Origin: JBBRBB01 sp038206235
Lineage (GTDB): Bacteria > Bacteroidota > Bacteroidia > Chitinophagales > Chitinophagaceae
Direction of reading: 5' to 3'
Length of the DNA: 64,000 nucleotides
NCBI GenBank assembly: GCA_038206235.1
Contig: JBBRBB010000017.1
Location: forward strand, 29,298 to 93,297
Of the stretch, positions 43,289 through 52,623 are shown piece by piece. A program made the translations under genes and the position numbers. A model generated the notes under the pieces. That model had not been told where the DNA came from, did no database searches, and saw only the letters and a program-made list of their open reading frames with translations. Numbering within the stretch: position 1 is the first letter of the stretch; every line of letters starts with the position of its first letter.

Positions 43289-45223
43289 ATGAAAAGAATT
43301 TCCCTTCTCACATTCACACTTTCATCATTTGCTGCAGTTGCACAGAATGATACAACCTTCAACACTTTAAACGAAGTAATTGTAACCGCCAACAAATTTG
43401 AACAGAAACAAAAAGAGACCGGCAAAGTTGTAACAGTAATTACCCAACAACAGTTGCAACAAAACAGCAGCAGGTTACTTACTGAAGTATTGAATGAGCA
43501 AACAGGAATTATTGTAAGTGGCAATGCAAATAATTTAGGAACCAACCAAGCTGTTTATGTAAGAGGCGCATCTTCTGGCAATACATTGATTTTGATTGAT
43601 GGAGTGCCTGTATACGATGCAAGCGGCATAAGCAGTGAGTTTGACCTGAATTATCTGAACATTAACCAGGTGGAAAGAATTGAAATATTGAAAGGAGCTC
43701 AAAGCACATTATATGGAAGTGATGCGGTTGCGGGTGTTATAAACATCATTACAAAAAAGAGCGGCATCAAACCGTTTGGAGGTTTTACAAGCCTTAGCGG
43801 TGGCAGCTATGGAACTTTTAATGAAGCCGCGGGCATCAATGGCAAAAATAAAAAATGGCAATACGAGCTTGGTTACACGCACATACATGCTGACGGTTTT
43901 TCTTCCGCTTATGATAAAGAAGGCAATAACAATTTTGATAAAGACCGTTTTTCACAACAAACATTGAATGCTTCAGTTGGTGTAGATGTGAATCAATTTA
44001 ACATTCGTGCATATAGTTGTGTCAATGGATATAAGGCTGATGTTGATGCAGGCGCTTATGCAGATGACAAAGATTATACAATCAATAATAAAAATTTCCA
44101 GTTGGGAACAACAGCAAAATGGAGTACCGGTGCTCATAAATTTGTTTTCAATTACCAATATAATAAAGTGAACAGAGGTTATATAGATGACTCATCAGAT
44201 ATTGGCTCGTTTGCAATTTATCAGAATGGCAAGTACAAAAGCTATTCACATTTTGCAGAACTATATGGGAATTTTAAATTTAGTAATCATGCAGAACTAA
44301 CTGCCGGCGGAGATTACAGGCATAATAGCACAGATCAATCCTATTTCTTAATAAGTGATTTTGGCCCGTATAAAACTGCCTTAGGAAATGATAGTGCGAA
44401 AACCGATCAGTTCAGTTTGTATGCATTATTATTGTTGAAGAACATTTTAAACTTTAATCTTGAATCAGGAGCACGCATAAACAATCATTCGCTTTATGGA
44501 TGGAATGCAACTTACAGCTTCACACCATCATACAATATCAATAATAAAATAAAGCTGTTTGCCAATATTGCCTCTGCATACAAGACGCCTTCACTATATC
44601 AGTTATACGGAGAATTTGGAAATACAAAATTAAAACCCGAGCAATCTGTTACTGCAGAAGGAGGTTTGCAATATGCTGATAAATTGCTGCGGGCAAGGGT
44701 CGTTTATTTTAAACGCAACATTAAAGATGTAATTAAATTTTATACAAATTATACTACGTACGAAAGCTTTTACATAAATGCCGATAGACAAAATGACAAT
44801 GGCATAGAAGCTGAGCTTGGTATAAAGCCTATGAATACAGTAACCATCGCAGCCAACTATACATACATTGATGGCAACATAAAAACAACAAGTGATATCA
44901 CATCAAAAGACACTTCATTCTTTAACCTCTACCGCAGACCACACAATGTTTTTAATTTTAATGTAAACTGGCAACCATTAAAGCTACTAACATTCGCAGC
45001 ACATCTGCGAACAGTAAGTAGTTACTTCGAAGGTGTATTTGCCGCGCCTCCGATAAATACAAAAGGTTATTACACTCTTGATGTGTATGGCGAATACAAA
45101 CCTGCGGAAAAGCTAAGCCTGTTTGCGAATGCACATAATATTACCAATCAACAATACTTTGATATTCCGGGCTACAACAGCAAACGATTTAATTTCATGG
45201 CAGGTGCAAGATTTATTTTCTGA
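43289..45223 (+). CDS. btuB: TonB-dependent receptor, BtuB-type (vitamin B12 uptake)
   Basis: 644 residues. A signal peptide (ends AAVAQN) precedes a plug domain (about 28-150: NEVIVTANKFEQKQKETGKV, VRGASSGNTLILIDGVPVYD, IEILKGAQSTLYGSDAVAGVINIITKK) and a 22-stranded barrel with the family end (YFDIPGYNSKRFNFMAGARFIF). The upstream B12 riboswitch ties it to cobalamin, since TonB receptors alone do not reveal their ligand. It would pass corrinoids into the periplasm using TonB energy. No BtuFCD transporter lies nearby. Confidence 0.92.
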   Translation: MKRISLLTFTLSSFAAVAQNDTTFNTLNEVIVTANKFEQKQKETGKVVTVITQQQLQQNSSRLLTEVLNEQTGIIVSGNANNLGTNQAVYVRGASSGNTLILIDGVPVYDASGISSEFDLNYLNINQVERIEILKGAQSTLYGSDAVAGVINIITKKSGIKPFGGFTSLSGGSYGTFNEAAGINGKNKKWQYELGYTHIHADGFSSAYDKEGNNNFDKDRFSQQTLNASVGVDVNQFNIRAYSCVNGYKADVDAGAYADDKDYTINNKNFQLGTTAKWSTGAHKFVFNYQYNKVNRGYIDDSSDIGSFAIYQNGKYKSYSHFAELYGNFKFSNHAELTAGGDYRHNSTDQSYFLISDFGPYKTALGNDSAKTDQFSLYALLLLKNILNFNLESGARINNHSLYGWNATYSFTPSYNINNKIKLFANIASAYKTPSLYQLYGEFGNTKLKPEQSVTAEGGLQYADKLLRARVVYFKRNIKDVIKFYTNYTTYESFYINADRQNDNGIEAELGIKPMNTVTIAANYTYIDGNIKTTSDITSKDTSFFNLYRRPHNVFNFNVNWQPLKLLTFAAHLRTVSSYFEGVFAAPPINTKGYYTLDVYGEYKPAEKLSLFANAHNITNQQYFDIPGYNSKRFNFMAGARFIF

Positions 45224-45396
45224 TGCAGACAATATTTTTTCCCACGAACTTCGTAAATAAGATGGCTCCGTTTGGCAAATAAAATTTTTTGTGATACTGA
45301 TTTTATTTTTTGAAACAGGAATTCTTAAAAACCCTTGAGAGCATTTACTTGCAAACAAATACACAAGCTTCGAAAATTTATTGTGTAAATTTGAGT

Positions 45397-45789
45397 ATGA
45401 TTTTGCGTTTACTTTTAAGGTTTGAGGGAAGCAAAGGAGAAAAAATGCTCTATGCTTTGTTTGATAGCGGCGCCACGTTTTCGTGCATCAATGATGAATT
45501 AATAAAAGAGATTGAAACGCCAAGTATTTTGCATACCCCTTTGCGTTTAGCAACTGCAAGCGATTCTACTTTTATGGAAATTAATTTTGTTACCCGTTTA
45601 GATTTTTATTATGAAGATGTAAGATTGTCTGATGAATTTTTAGTGGTGCCGGGCTTAAGCGAAGAAGCTATTATAGGAGCAGCAACTATGCAGAAATGGA
45701 GATTGAAATTAGATTTTGAAAACGACAGAATTTTGATTGACCCAAGAGCAGCCAAAGCTATTCTCATCAATCTTATCAAGAGAGATTAA
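45397..45789 (+). CDS. Retropepsin-like aspartic protease domain protein
   Basis: 130 residues from the ATG at 45397 (MILRLLLRFEG); the frame opens at a TTG at 45310, but the ATG follows a TAAATTTG -7-type box directly (3 nt) and gives a sensible N-terminus. The protein has one aspartic-protease half with the catalytic DSG motif (MLYALFDSGATFSCIND) and the second conserved stretch (EAIIGAATMQKWRLKLDF). Such single-domain proteins would dimerise to make an active site, as retroviral proteases do. Natural substrates are unknown. It overlaps the end of mfd (convergent) by 14 bp. Confidence 0.75.
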   Translation: MILRLLLRFEGSKGEKMLYALFDSGATFSCINDELIKEIETPSILHTPLRLATASDSTFMEINFVTRLDFYYEDVRLSDEFLVVPGLSEEAIIGAATMQKWRLKLDFENDRILIDPRAAKAILINLIKRD

Positions 45790-48700
45790 TAAGCACTTCT
45801 TCTTTTGTCATAACAGCCTCATGCATCATTTTCAAAAACATCAACAGGCTGTTCATATTTTTTATATCATTCACAATTAATAAAAAGTTTTTTCCGGCCT
45901 GCTTTAGTTTTGCTTTATTGGTTTGTGTTTGAATAAAACTGAGAATACCTTTAAAAATATCGGATTCAAAATAGGGAGATTCATTTTTGTTGATGAAATA
46001 GCATCGCAGAGTTTCATCTTTCAATACCATTTTTTCAAACCCTAAATCAACTGCTAACCATCGGCAGCGTACCGCGGTAAAAAGGTCTTCTGTTTGTTTG
46101 GGAAGAGAACCAAACCTGTCAACAATTTCCGAGTAAAAGTTTTGGAGCTCTTCTTCTGTTTCACAATTATCAAGACGTGTATAAAGAGATAATCGTTCTG
46201 TAATGCTTTCAACATACTCATCAGGAATTAAAATTTCCAAATCGGTATCAATGGTACAATCGCTTACAAAATCATCCTGTTTGTTTATCTCCTGCTTAAA
46301 CAAATCTTTGAATGAAGTTCTTTTTAATTCACGAATGGCTTCTTCCAAAATCTTCTGATACATTTCAAAACCAATCTCTGCCATAAATCCGCTTTGCTCG
46401 CCTCCCAATAAATTTCCTGCGCCGCGAATATCAAGGTCTCTCATGGCAATTTGAAAGCCGCTCCCCAAATCAGTAAATTGTTCTAAGGTTTGCAAACGCT
46501 TACGGCTGTCTGCAGGTAATACACTCATTGGCGGTGCAAATAAATAACAGAAAGCTTTTTTATTACTTCTGCCCACTCTTCCCCGCAATTGATGCAAATC
46601 ACTTAAGCCAAATTGATGAGCATTGTTTATGATAATGGTGTTTACATTGGGAATATCAACGCCGCTCTCTACAATGTTGGTGCAAGCGAGTACATCATAT
46701 TTTCTGTCAATGAAATCTAACACTCTTTCTTCCAATTCATGGCCTTCTAACTGTCCGTGAGCAAAGCCAATGCTAAGGTCGGGGCACAGGCTCTGTATTC
46801 TTTCTGCCATGTCTGCCAAGCCATGCACCCTGTTGTGAATAAAGAACACTTGACCGCCACGCTCTGCTTCAAAATAAATTGCATCACGAATAAAATCATC
46901 ATTAAATACATGCACTTCAGTTTGTATGGGCTGGCGGTTTGGCGGCGGAGTATTTATGATGCTTAAATCTCTTGCCCCCATTAAACTAAACTGAAGTGTT
47001 CTTGGAATAGGTGTTGCAGTTAGGGTGAGACAATCAACATTTGTTTTTAATGTTTTTAATTTTTCTTTATGCCCTACTCCAAATTTTTGTTCTTCATCAA
47101 TAATCATCACTCCCAAATCTTTAAACTTAACATCTTTGCCAAGCAAGCCATGCGTACCGATGATAATATCAATTTTACCTTCTTCTAATTTTTTAAGTGT
47201 TTCTTTTTTTTGTTTGGATGATTTAAAGCGGTTGATATAATCTACCGTAACAGGAAAGTCTTTTAATCTCTCCTGGAAAGTTTGATAGTGCTGAAAGGCC
47301 AGAATAGTTGTGGGAACCAGCACCGCAGCCTGCTTGCCATCAACATTAGTTTTGAAGGCAGCACGCACAGCAACTTCTGTTTTGCCAAAGCCTACATCGC
47401 CGCAAACTAACCTATCCATCGGTGAAGAACTTTCCATGTCTTTTTTTACATCGGCAGTTGCAGTGCTCTGGTCTGGCGTATCTTCATAAATAAAGCTTGC
47501 TTCAAGTTCTGTTTGCAAATAAGTATCAGGGCTATGTGCAAACCCTTGCTGCGCCTTTCGTTGAGCGTACAGCTTTATTAAATCAAAAGCAATTTCTTTT
47601 ACTTTCGCTTTTGTTTTTTCTTTCAGCTTATTCCAAACATCGCTTCCTAATTTATTTATTTTAGGAACAGTTCCTTCCTTGCCTGTGTATTTGGAAATCT
47701 TATGCAGCGAGTTAATGTTTACATACAAAATATCGCTATCCTTATAAATTATTCTTACTGTCTCCTGCACTCTTCCATTGACTTCAATTTTTTGCAAACC
47801 GCTGTATTGCCCCACGCCATGGTCAATGTGTGTGATATAATCACCGGGTTGCAGTTCTCGCAGTGCTTTTAGGGTGAGAGCCTTGCTTTTATTATAAGCT
47901 TGTTTTATTCTGTATTTGTGGTAGCGTTGAAATATCTCGTGGTCTGTATAGCAAACTATTTTTAGTTCTTCATCTATAAATCCTTCATGAATAGAAGTGG
48001 CAACGGGTATAAATTGTATGTCTGTATTCAGGTCGTTAAAAATGCTGTTCAATCTTTCTAATTGTTTTGCCTGCTCTGCAAAAATGAAAAGGGAATAATT
48101 TTTTTCTTCATGGGCTTTTAAATCTTTTATCAGCAAATTGAATTGGCGGTTAAATGCAGGCTGAGGTTTTATTTTAAATTCACCGGACTCACCCCAGCCC
48201 CTCTCCAAAGGAGAGGAGATCGCAGAGAAATAAGGTGCGTATCCAAATTCAATTATATTTTTTTGCTGAACCTGACTTTCAATTATTGCAGCCGCAACAA
48301 AATCTTCAGGTTTCACTTTTTTTAAAACTTGCTGGTTACTTTCTATTTCATCATTCAATTGTGATACTTCGTTTAATGAACCTTTCAGAAATTTTTGCAG
48401 GTCTTCTTCCTGAACAATAATTTTTTCTTTGATTACATCCCAGTCTTTCATCCATACAATTGTATTGGCAGGAATAAATTCAAGAAGCGAAATTTTTTCA
48501 TTGCTATCGATCCCGATAGCCATCGGGAGTGTGTCTACATTGGGAATAATTGAAACCTGTAAAAGCTTTCTTTCGCTTAACTGTGTTTCAGCATCAAAAA
48601 TTCGTATACTATCAACCTCATTTCCAAATAATTCAATGCGGTATGGCTTCTCGTTTCCGAACGAATAAATATCAAATATTCCTCCGCGAAGCGCAAATTG

Positions 48701-49258
48701 TCCCGGCTCGTAAACAAAATCCGTTCGGGTAAAACCATACATTACAAACAATTCCATTAAGCTTTCAAGGTTAATAGTATCATTTGTTTTTAATCGAATG
48801 ATGTTGCCGCTAAGTGTTTTGGGAAGCACAACTTTTTCAAATAATGCTTCAGGATAAGTAATAATGATTTTTTTATTGCCTCCTGCCGAAAGCCTTGTCA
48901 GCATTTCAGTGCGAAGCATTACATGCGAGGAATTAAGCAGGCTGAAATTTCTCCTGTTCTTAAATGAGGATGGAAAATAAAACAGGTCTATAGCATTCGT
49001 TAAGTTTTCTAATGTGTTATGAAAATAAGCAGCTTCTTCAGCATCATTTAAAATTACAAGATGATTTAATTTGTTGCATACAGCATCTGTAAATATGCTG
49101 CTTACCACAAACGCTCCACTGCTGCCCTGCAGATTTTTTAGAAAGATTTTTTGGGATTGATTCTTATCAAGTTCGGATGAGGCAATAGAAATTAATTCCG
49201 CAAGATGTAAAATGCGGGGATGTTGTTTAAATTTTTCGAGCAGCACATTCAAATTCAT
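45776..49258 (-). CDS. mfd: Transcription-repair coupling factor Mfd
   Basis: 1160 residues from the ATG at 49258 (MNLNVLLEKFKQHPRILHL); the frame extends four codons further to a TTG at 49270. Order: UvrB-like N-terminal D1/D2 (about 1-340), RNA-polymerase-interacting domain, translocase domains with Walker A (VCGDVGFGKTEVAVRAA, near residue 622), DEEQ box (VMIIDEEQKFG, near 719), TRG motif region, and D7. It displaces stalled RNA polymerase and recruits UvrA for repair. Two short palindromes lie in frame (48189-48216, 48512-48527). A TATCTTTG box sits 10-17 nt before the ATG. Confidence 0.97.
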   Translation of the reverse strand: MNLNVLLEKFKQHPRILHLAELISIASSELDKNQSQKIFLKNLQGSSGAFVVSSIFTDAVCNKLNHLVILNDAEEAAYFHNTLENLTNAIDLFYFPSSFKNRRNFSLLNSSHVMLRTEMLTRLSAGGNKKIIITYPEALFEKVVLPKTLSGNIIRLKTNDTINLESLMELFVMYGFTRTDFVYEPGQFALRGGIFDIYSFGNEKPYRIELFGNEVDSIRIFDAETQLSERKLLQVSIIPNVDTLPMAIGIDSNEKISLLEFIPANTIVWMKDWDVIKEKIIVQEEDLQKFLKGSLNEVSQLNDEIESNQQVLKKVKPEDFVAAAIIESQVQQKNIIEFGYAPYFSAISSPLERGWGESGEFKIKPQPAFNRQFNLLIKDLKAHEEKNYSLFIFAEQAKQLERLNSIFNDLNTDIQFIPVATSIHEGFIDEELKIVCYTDHEIFQRYHKYRIKQAYNKSKALTLKALRELQPGDYITHIDHGVGQYSGLQKIEVNGRVQETVRIIYKDSDILYVNINSLHKISKYTGKEGTVPKINKLGSDVWNKLKEKTKAKVKEIAFDLIKLYAQRKAQQGFAHSPDTYLQTELEASFIYEDTPDQSTATADVKKDMESSSPMDRLVCGDVGFGKTEVAVRAAFKTNVDGKQAAVLVPTTILAFQHYQTFQERLKDFPVTVDYINRFKSSKQKKETLKKLEEGKIDIIIGTHGLLGKDVKFKDLGVMIIDEEQKFGVGHKEKLKTLKTNVDCLTLTATPIPRTLQFSLMGARDLSIINTPPPNRQPIQTEVHVFNDDFIRDAIYFEAERGGQVFFIHNRVHGLADMAERIQSLCPDLSIGFAHGQLEGHELEERVLDFIDRKYDVLACTNIVESGVDIPNVNTIIINNAHQFGLSDLHQLRGRVGRSNKKAFCYLFAPPMSVLPADSRKRLQTLEQFTDLGSGFQIAMRDLDIRGAGNLLGGEQSGFMAEIGFEMYQKILEEAIRELKRTSFKDLFKQEINKQDDFVSDCTIDTDLEILIPDEYVESITERLSLYTRLDNCETEEELQNFYSEIVDRFGSLPKQTEDLFTAVRCRWLAVDLGFEKMVLKDETLRCYFINKNESPYFESDIFKGILSFIQTQTNKAKLKQAGKNFLLIVNDIKNMNSLLMFLKMMHEAVMTKEEVLINLS
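48189..48216. repeat. Palindrome inside the mfd reading frame (CCTCTCC/GGAGAGG)
   Basis: CCTCTCC aaa GGAGAGG (48200-48216), with a CACCCCAGC flank, is read in mfd as SSPLERGWGE (about residues 348-357). The same kind of hairpin occurs between genes in this window (18516-18531, 37671-37684). Confidence 0.75.
48512..48527. repeat. Palindrome inside the mfd reading frame (CCCGAT/ATCGGG)
   Basis: CCCGAT agcc ATCGGG is read on the minus strand as LPMAIGI (about residues 244-250). The same arm design occurs in non-coding gaps at 17574-17592 and 25684-25701. Confidence 0.65.
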
Positions 49259-49343
49259 CACGCTTTGCAAAGATAAACTATGTATGGAAAACTAAGTTTC
49301 TTTGAAATGGGTTGAAGTTGTATCTTGACCAAAAATTTAATGT

Positions 49344-50072
49344 ATGCCTGAGCCCTGGCGCACCGGTAAAATAATAAAAATTGAAGACGCTACTTATAAC
49401 ACTAAAAGATTTTGGATACAAATTCCGGAATTAGATGACTTCAATTTTAAGCCTGGACAATTCGTTACACTCGACTTGCCCATACATGAGCAAAAGAATA
49501 AAAGATGGCGCAGCTATTCTATTGCATCACATCCTGATGGTACTAATGTAATTGAACTTCTAATAGTTCTGCTTGAAGGCGGACTTGGAACTACCTATCT
49601 TTTTAATGAAGTAAATGTAGGCTCAGAATTAATATTACGAGGACCACAGGGCGTTTTTATTTTGCCTGAAAAATTAGATAGAAATATATTTTTAGTATGT
49701 ACCGGAACAGGCATAGCCCCTTTCAGATCAATGGTGAATTACATTAAACTACATACTTTATCTTTTGAAAAAAATATTTATTTAATCTATGGCTGCAGAA
49801 CTTTAAAAGATACTTTATATGAAGAAGAAATGATGCAACTGGAAAAAGAGTTGAATAATTTTTATTATATGCCTACTTTTTCGAGAGAGGCTGAGGAAAA
49901 TGGTATGAGAAAGGGATATGTGCATAAGGTTTATGAAGAAATAATCAAAGCAGAAAAACCTGCCTCGCATTTTTATCTCTGCGGCTGGAAAAATATGATT
50001 GATGATGCCAGGAAAAATTTACTTGCTATGGGATACGATAAAAAAGATGTACACTTTGAGCTGTATGGATAA
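49344..50072 (+). CDS. Ferredoxin-NADP reductase-like FAD oxidoreductase
   Basis: 242 residues. The flavin-binding RxYS motif (WRSYSIAS, near 53-60), the GTGIAPFRSM NADP-binding region (near 128-137), and the C-terminal FYLCGWKNMIDDARKNLLAMG are typical of the ferredoxin-NADP(H) reductase superfamily (Fpr/phenol hydroxylase reductase). It lacks an attached ferredoxin domain, so it needs a separate electron carrier; the partner is not evident here. A TATCTTGA box ends 13 nt before the ATG. It is divergent from mfd (86 bp between starts). Confidence 0.9.
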   Translation: MPEPWRTGKIIKIEDATYNTKRFWIQIPELDDFNFKPGQFVTLDLPIHEQKNKRWRSYSIASHPDGTNVIELLIVLLEGGLGTTYLFNEVNVGSELILRGPQGVFILPEKLDRNIFLVCTGTGIAPFRSMVNYIKLHTLSFEKNIYLIYGCRTLKDTLYEEEMMQLEKELNNFYYMPTFSREAEENGMRKGYVHKVYEEIIKAEKPASHFYLCGWKNMIDDARKNLLAMGYDKKDVHFELYG

Positions 50073-50091
50073 AAGCTGTACGGATAAAAAC

Positions 50092-50367
50092 CTATGATAC
50101 TTTCAGCTCCGATTTTCTGGGCTGAGGTGTGTATTCATGAGAAATCCCTTTTTCTTTACGGTATTCAGCTACTTTTTTCTCAAGCGCTAAAATTCGGGAA
50201 TGATTAGCAAGCATTTCATCTTCTAAGCGAAGAATTCTTTTGCGCTGCTTAAAGATTATGGCAACTTTTACAAAAATTCCAATAAGAATTCCTGCAGCAA
50301 TAACAAAAAGAATCTCGGTTGTAGAGTAATTACCTTGTAAAAATAAAAGTTCGTTAGTCAGCTTCAT
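50092..50367 (-). CDS. Hypothetical small membrane protein with coiled coil
   Basis: 91 residues. A short N-terminus is followed by one transmembrane helix (about 18-40, ILFVIAAGILIGIFVKVAII) and a basic coiled coil (about 43-73, KRILRLEDEMLANHSRILAL, EKKVAEYR). I recognise no family. It is convergent with the reductase gene and lies 138 bp downstream of glyS on the same strand. Confidence 0.65.
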   Translation of the reverse strand: MKLTNELLFLQGNYSTTEILFVIAAGILIGIFVKVAIIFKQRKRILRLEDEMLANHSRILALEKKVAEYRKEKGISHEYTPQPRKSELKVS

Positions 50368-50505
50368 TATGATTCTCAGGTGTTTTAATGGATTTTAATT
50401 TGATATTATTTATATCTTCCTGTAGATACGGATATTAGATTCAAAAGGTTTACCCAAGTTTTTGTTACAAAAATAATTTCGCAAAAATATTTCAAATTTT
50501 TCTAA

Positions 50506-51951
50506 TTATAACAATATTTCATTGATTTTTTGTTTGATGCTTTGTATTGGCAACCTTTCCTGAATCATTGAATCTCTGCAGCGCAGCGTTACTGTATTAT
50601 CTTCTTTGGTTTGATGGTCCACCGTAACACAAAAAGGTGTTCCAATAGCATCTTGCCGCCTGTATCGTTTTCCAATAGTATCCTTTTCTTCGTAAAAGCA
50701 GCGAAAATAAGCCTTACAATCATTCATAACACTTTTTGCTATATCTGGCAGGCCATCTTTTTTTATCAATGGAAGTACAGCCAATTTTATAGGGGCAATT
50801 TTCGCAGGAATGTGCATCACAACCCGGGTTTCTGTATTTCCATCTTCTTTTTTGATTGTTTCTTCATCGTAGGCATGGCTTAAAATAAGCAGAACCATTC
50901 TGTCTAAACCAATAGAAGTCTCAATTACATAAGGTATGTAATGTTTATTAAGTTCGTTATCAAAATAAGTAAGCTTTTTTCCGCTAAATTTCTGATGATT
51001 GCCAAGGTCGTAATCAGTTCTTGAATGTATTCCTTCTACTTCTTTAAAACCCATAGGATATTCATACTCTATGTCCAGCGCAGCATCTGCATAATGAGCA
51101 AGCTTTACATGATTATGAAAACGATATTTTGTTGCCGGTATTCCAAAGCTTAAATGCCAGTTTAATCTTTCCTGCTTCCAGTATTCGTACCATTCTTGTT
51201 GTGTGCCGGGGCGAATAAAGAATTGCATTTCCATCTGCTCAAATTCACGCATACGAAATATAAACTGACGGGCGACAATTTCATTTCGAAAAGCTTTGCC
51301 GGTTTGTGCAATACCAAAAGGTATTTTCACACGGGCAGTTTTTTGAACGTTGAGAAAGTTTACAAAGATGCCTTGGGCTGTTTCGGGTCGTAAATAAATG
51401 GTATCTGCTTCGTCTGTTACAGAGCCTAATTGAGTTGAGAACATAAGATTGAACTGGCGAATATCAGTCCAATTGCAGGTTTCACTTATTGGGCAAATAA
51501 TGTTATTTTCTTCAATTAACTTTTTTAAGCCTGCGAAATCATCTTTTGATAATAGTTTATCCATTGCTTTGTGTAAAAGAAATTCTTCTTCTTTTTTTCC
51601 TTCCAGTGCAAGCTTTTCTGCATGTGATTCAATTAAGTGGTCAACGCGGTAACGTTTTTTGCTGTCTTTGTTATCAATCATGGGGTCGCTAAAATTATCT
51701 ACATGCCCGCTTGCTTTCCACGTAGTTGGGTGCATGAAGATGGCAGCATCAATACCTACAATATTTTCATGCATTTGGGTCATGTTTTTCCACCAATCGT
51801 CCCTGATATTCTTTTTTAATTCGCTGCCGTAGGGACCATAATCGTACACCGCATTTAATCCATCGTATATTTCACTGCTTTGAAATACAAATCCGTATTC
51901 TTTGGCGTGAGATATTATTGTTTGCAACCGGTTTTCCTGTGATAGACTCAT
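50506..51951 (-). CDS. glyS: Glycine--tRNA ligase (dimeric class II)
   Basis: 481 residues from the ATG at 51951 (MSLSQENRLQTIISHAKEYG); the frame runs 15 codons further up to 51996 without family support. Motifs: EIYDGLNAVYDYGPYGSELK, ETAQGIFVNFLN, FRNEIVARQFIFRMREFEQME, and motif 3 region SIGLDRMVLLIL. It has the eukaryote/archaea-like one-subunit form used by Bacteroidetes. A TATCTTTG -7-type box lies 6 nt upstream of the ATG, indicating a very short leader. Confidence 0.96.
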   Translation of the reverse strand: MSLSQENRLQTIISHAKEYGFVFQSSEIYDGLNAVYDYGPYGSELKKNIRDDWWKNMTQMHENIVGIDAAIFMHPTTWKASGHVDNFSDPMIDNKDSKKRYRVDHLIESHAEKLALEGKKEEEFLLHKAMDKLLSKDDFAGLKKLIEENNIICPISETCNWTDIRQFNLMFSTQLGSVTDEADTIYLRPETAQGIFVNFLNVQKTARVKIPFGIAQTGKAFRNEIVARQFIFRMREFEQMEMQFFIRPGTQQEWYEYWKQERLNWHLSFGIPATKYRFHNHVKLAHYADAALDIEYEYPMGFKEVEGIHSRTDYDLGNHQKFSGKKLTYFDNELNKHYIPYVIETSIGLDRMVLLILSHAYDEETIKKEDGNTETRVVMHIPAKIAPIKLAVLPLIKKDGLPDIAKSVMNDCKAYFRCFYEEKDTIGKRYRRQDAIGTPFCVTVDHQTKEDNTVTLRCRDSMIQERLPIQSIKQKINEILL

Positions 51952-52039
51952 AAGACGCAAAGATAAACTCGTTTTTCGTTTCTTGTCAGGTATCAATGCT
52001 GCGCCAGAGCGGGGAATTGTGAATTGGGAATTGTGTTTG

Positions 52040-52164
52040 GAGCATGAAAGAGCGTTTTCGCATTATGAAAGTTTGCTTTCGCAGCATGACAAGTGGAACG
52101 GTGAGCGTGAAAGTTTGCGGTGGCAGCGTGAAAAATCGCTCGGCAGCATGAAAGTTTGTATTCG
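52040..52164. repeat. 21-nt minisatellite, six units
   Basis: Six degenerate units begin (c/g)agc(a/g)tgaaag and are 21 nt long, except the fifth, which is 20 (units at 52040, 52061, 52082, 52103, 52124, 52144). On the minus strand they can be read as a heptad repeat (FHAAKAN, FHNAKTL, FHAPN). The region is rich in G+C compared with the adjoining gap. It lies upstream of glyS on one side and far from the next gene. Confidence 0.8.
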
Positions 52165-52172
52165 CATCCTGT

Positions 52173-52623
52173 TTTCAAGTTAGCACTTTTTCACATTACA
52201 ATTTTCAACGAAAATTTTAAAAACGTGAAAAGAAATATATGAATATCCTATCATCTTAAAAAATTATCTCATGCCTGCAGTAGTACTTAAAATTAAAGTA
52301 AGAATTAACGAATTACCCAATAGGCAAGCCTTCCCGGAAGAAATGGGATGTAAGAAGTTCAATACTTAAGCCCTATAACAAAATTTACTACCCCATTAGA
52401 ATAACAAAATAGAATTACTGTGTTTATTTGATATGAAAAGAAATCCTTCTTCAACCTCTTATGAATAAAATAAATAAATTTATCAGCTCACTTGCTGATG
52501 AATCTTCTCCTAAAAATATCTTCTCTTACTTTTAACACGCATCAACGGTTACAAAATTCAACGTGAAGTAATTAATACAAGCAGGCCTGCAAAACATTCT
52601 TCACACACAAAAAAATTACTTGT
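52173..52623. other. Gap without recognised genes
   Basis: About 450 bases between the minisatellite and the lipoprotein gene. Two very short plus-strand frames (MPAVVLKIKVRINELPNRQ at 52271 and MNKINKFISSLADES at 52460) are seen, without supporting motifs. No RNA gene or strong hairpin was found. Confidence 0.4.

Noticed and set aside
52040..52164. CRISPR array
   Set aside because: Units are 20-21 nt long, degenerate and contiguous, with no conserved repeat separated by unique spacers, and no cas genes in the window.
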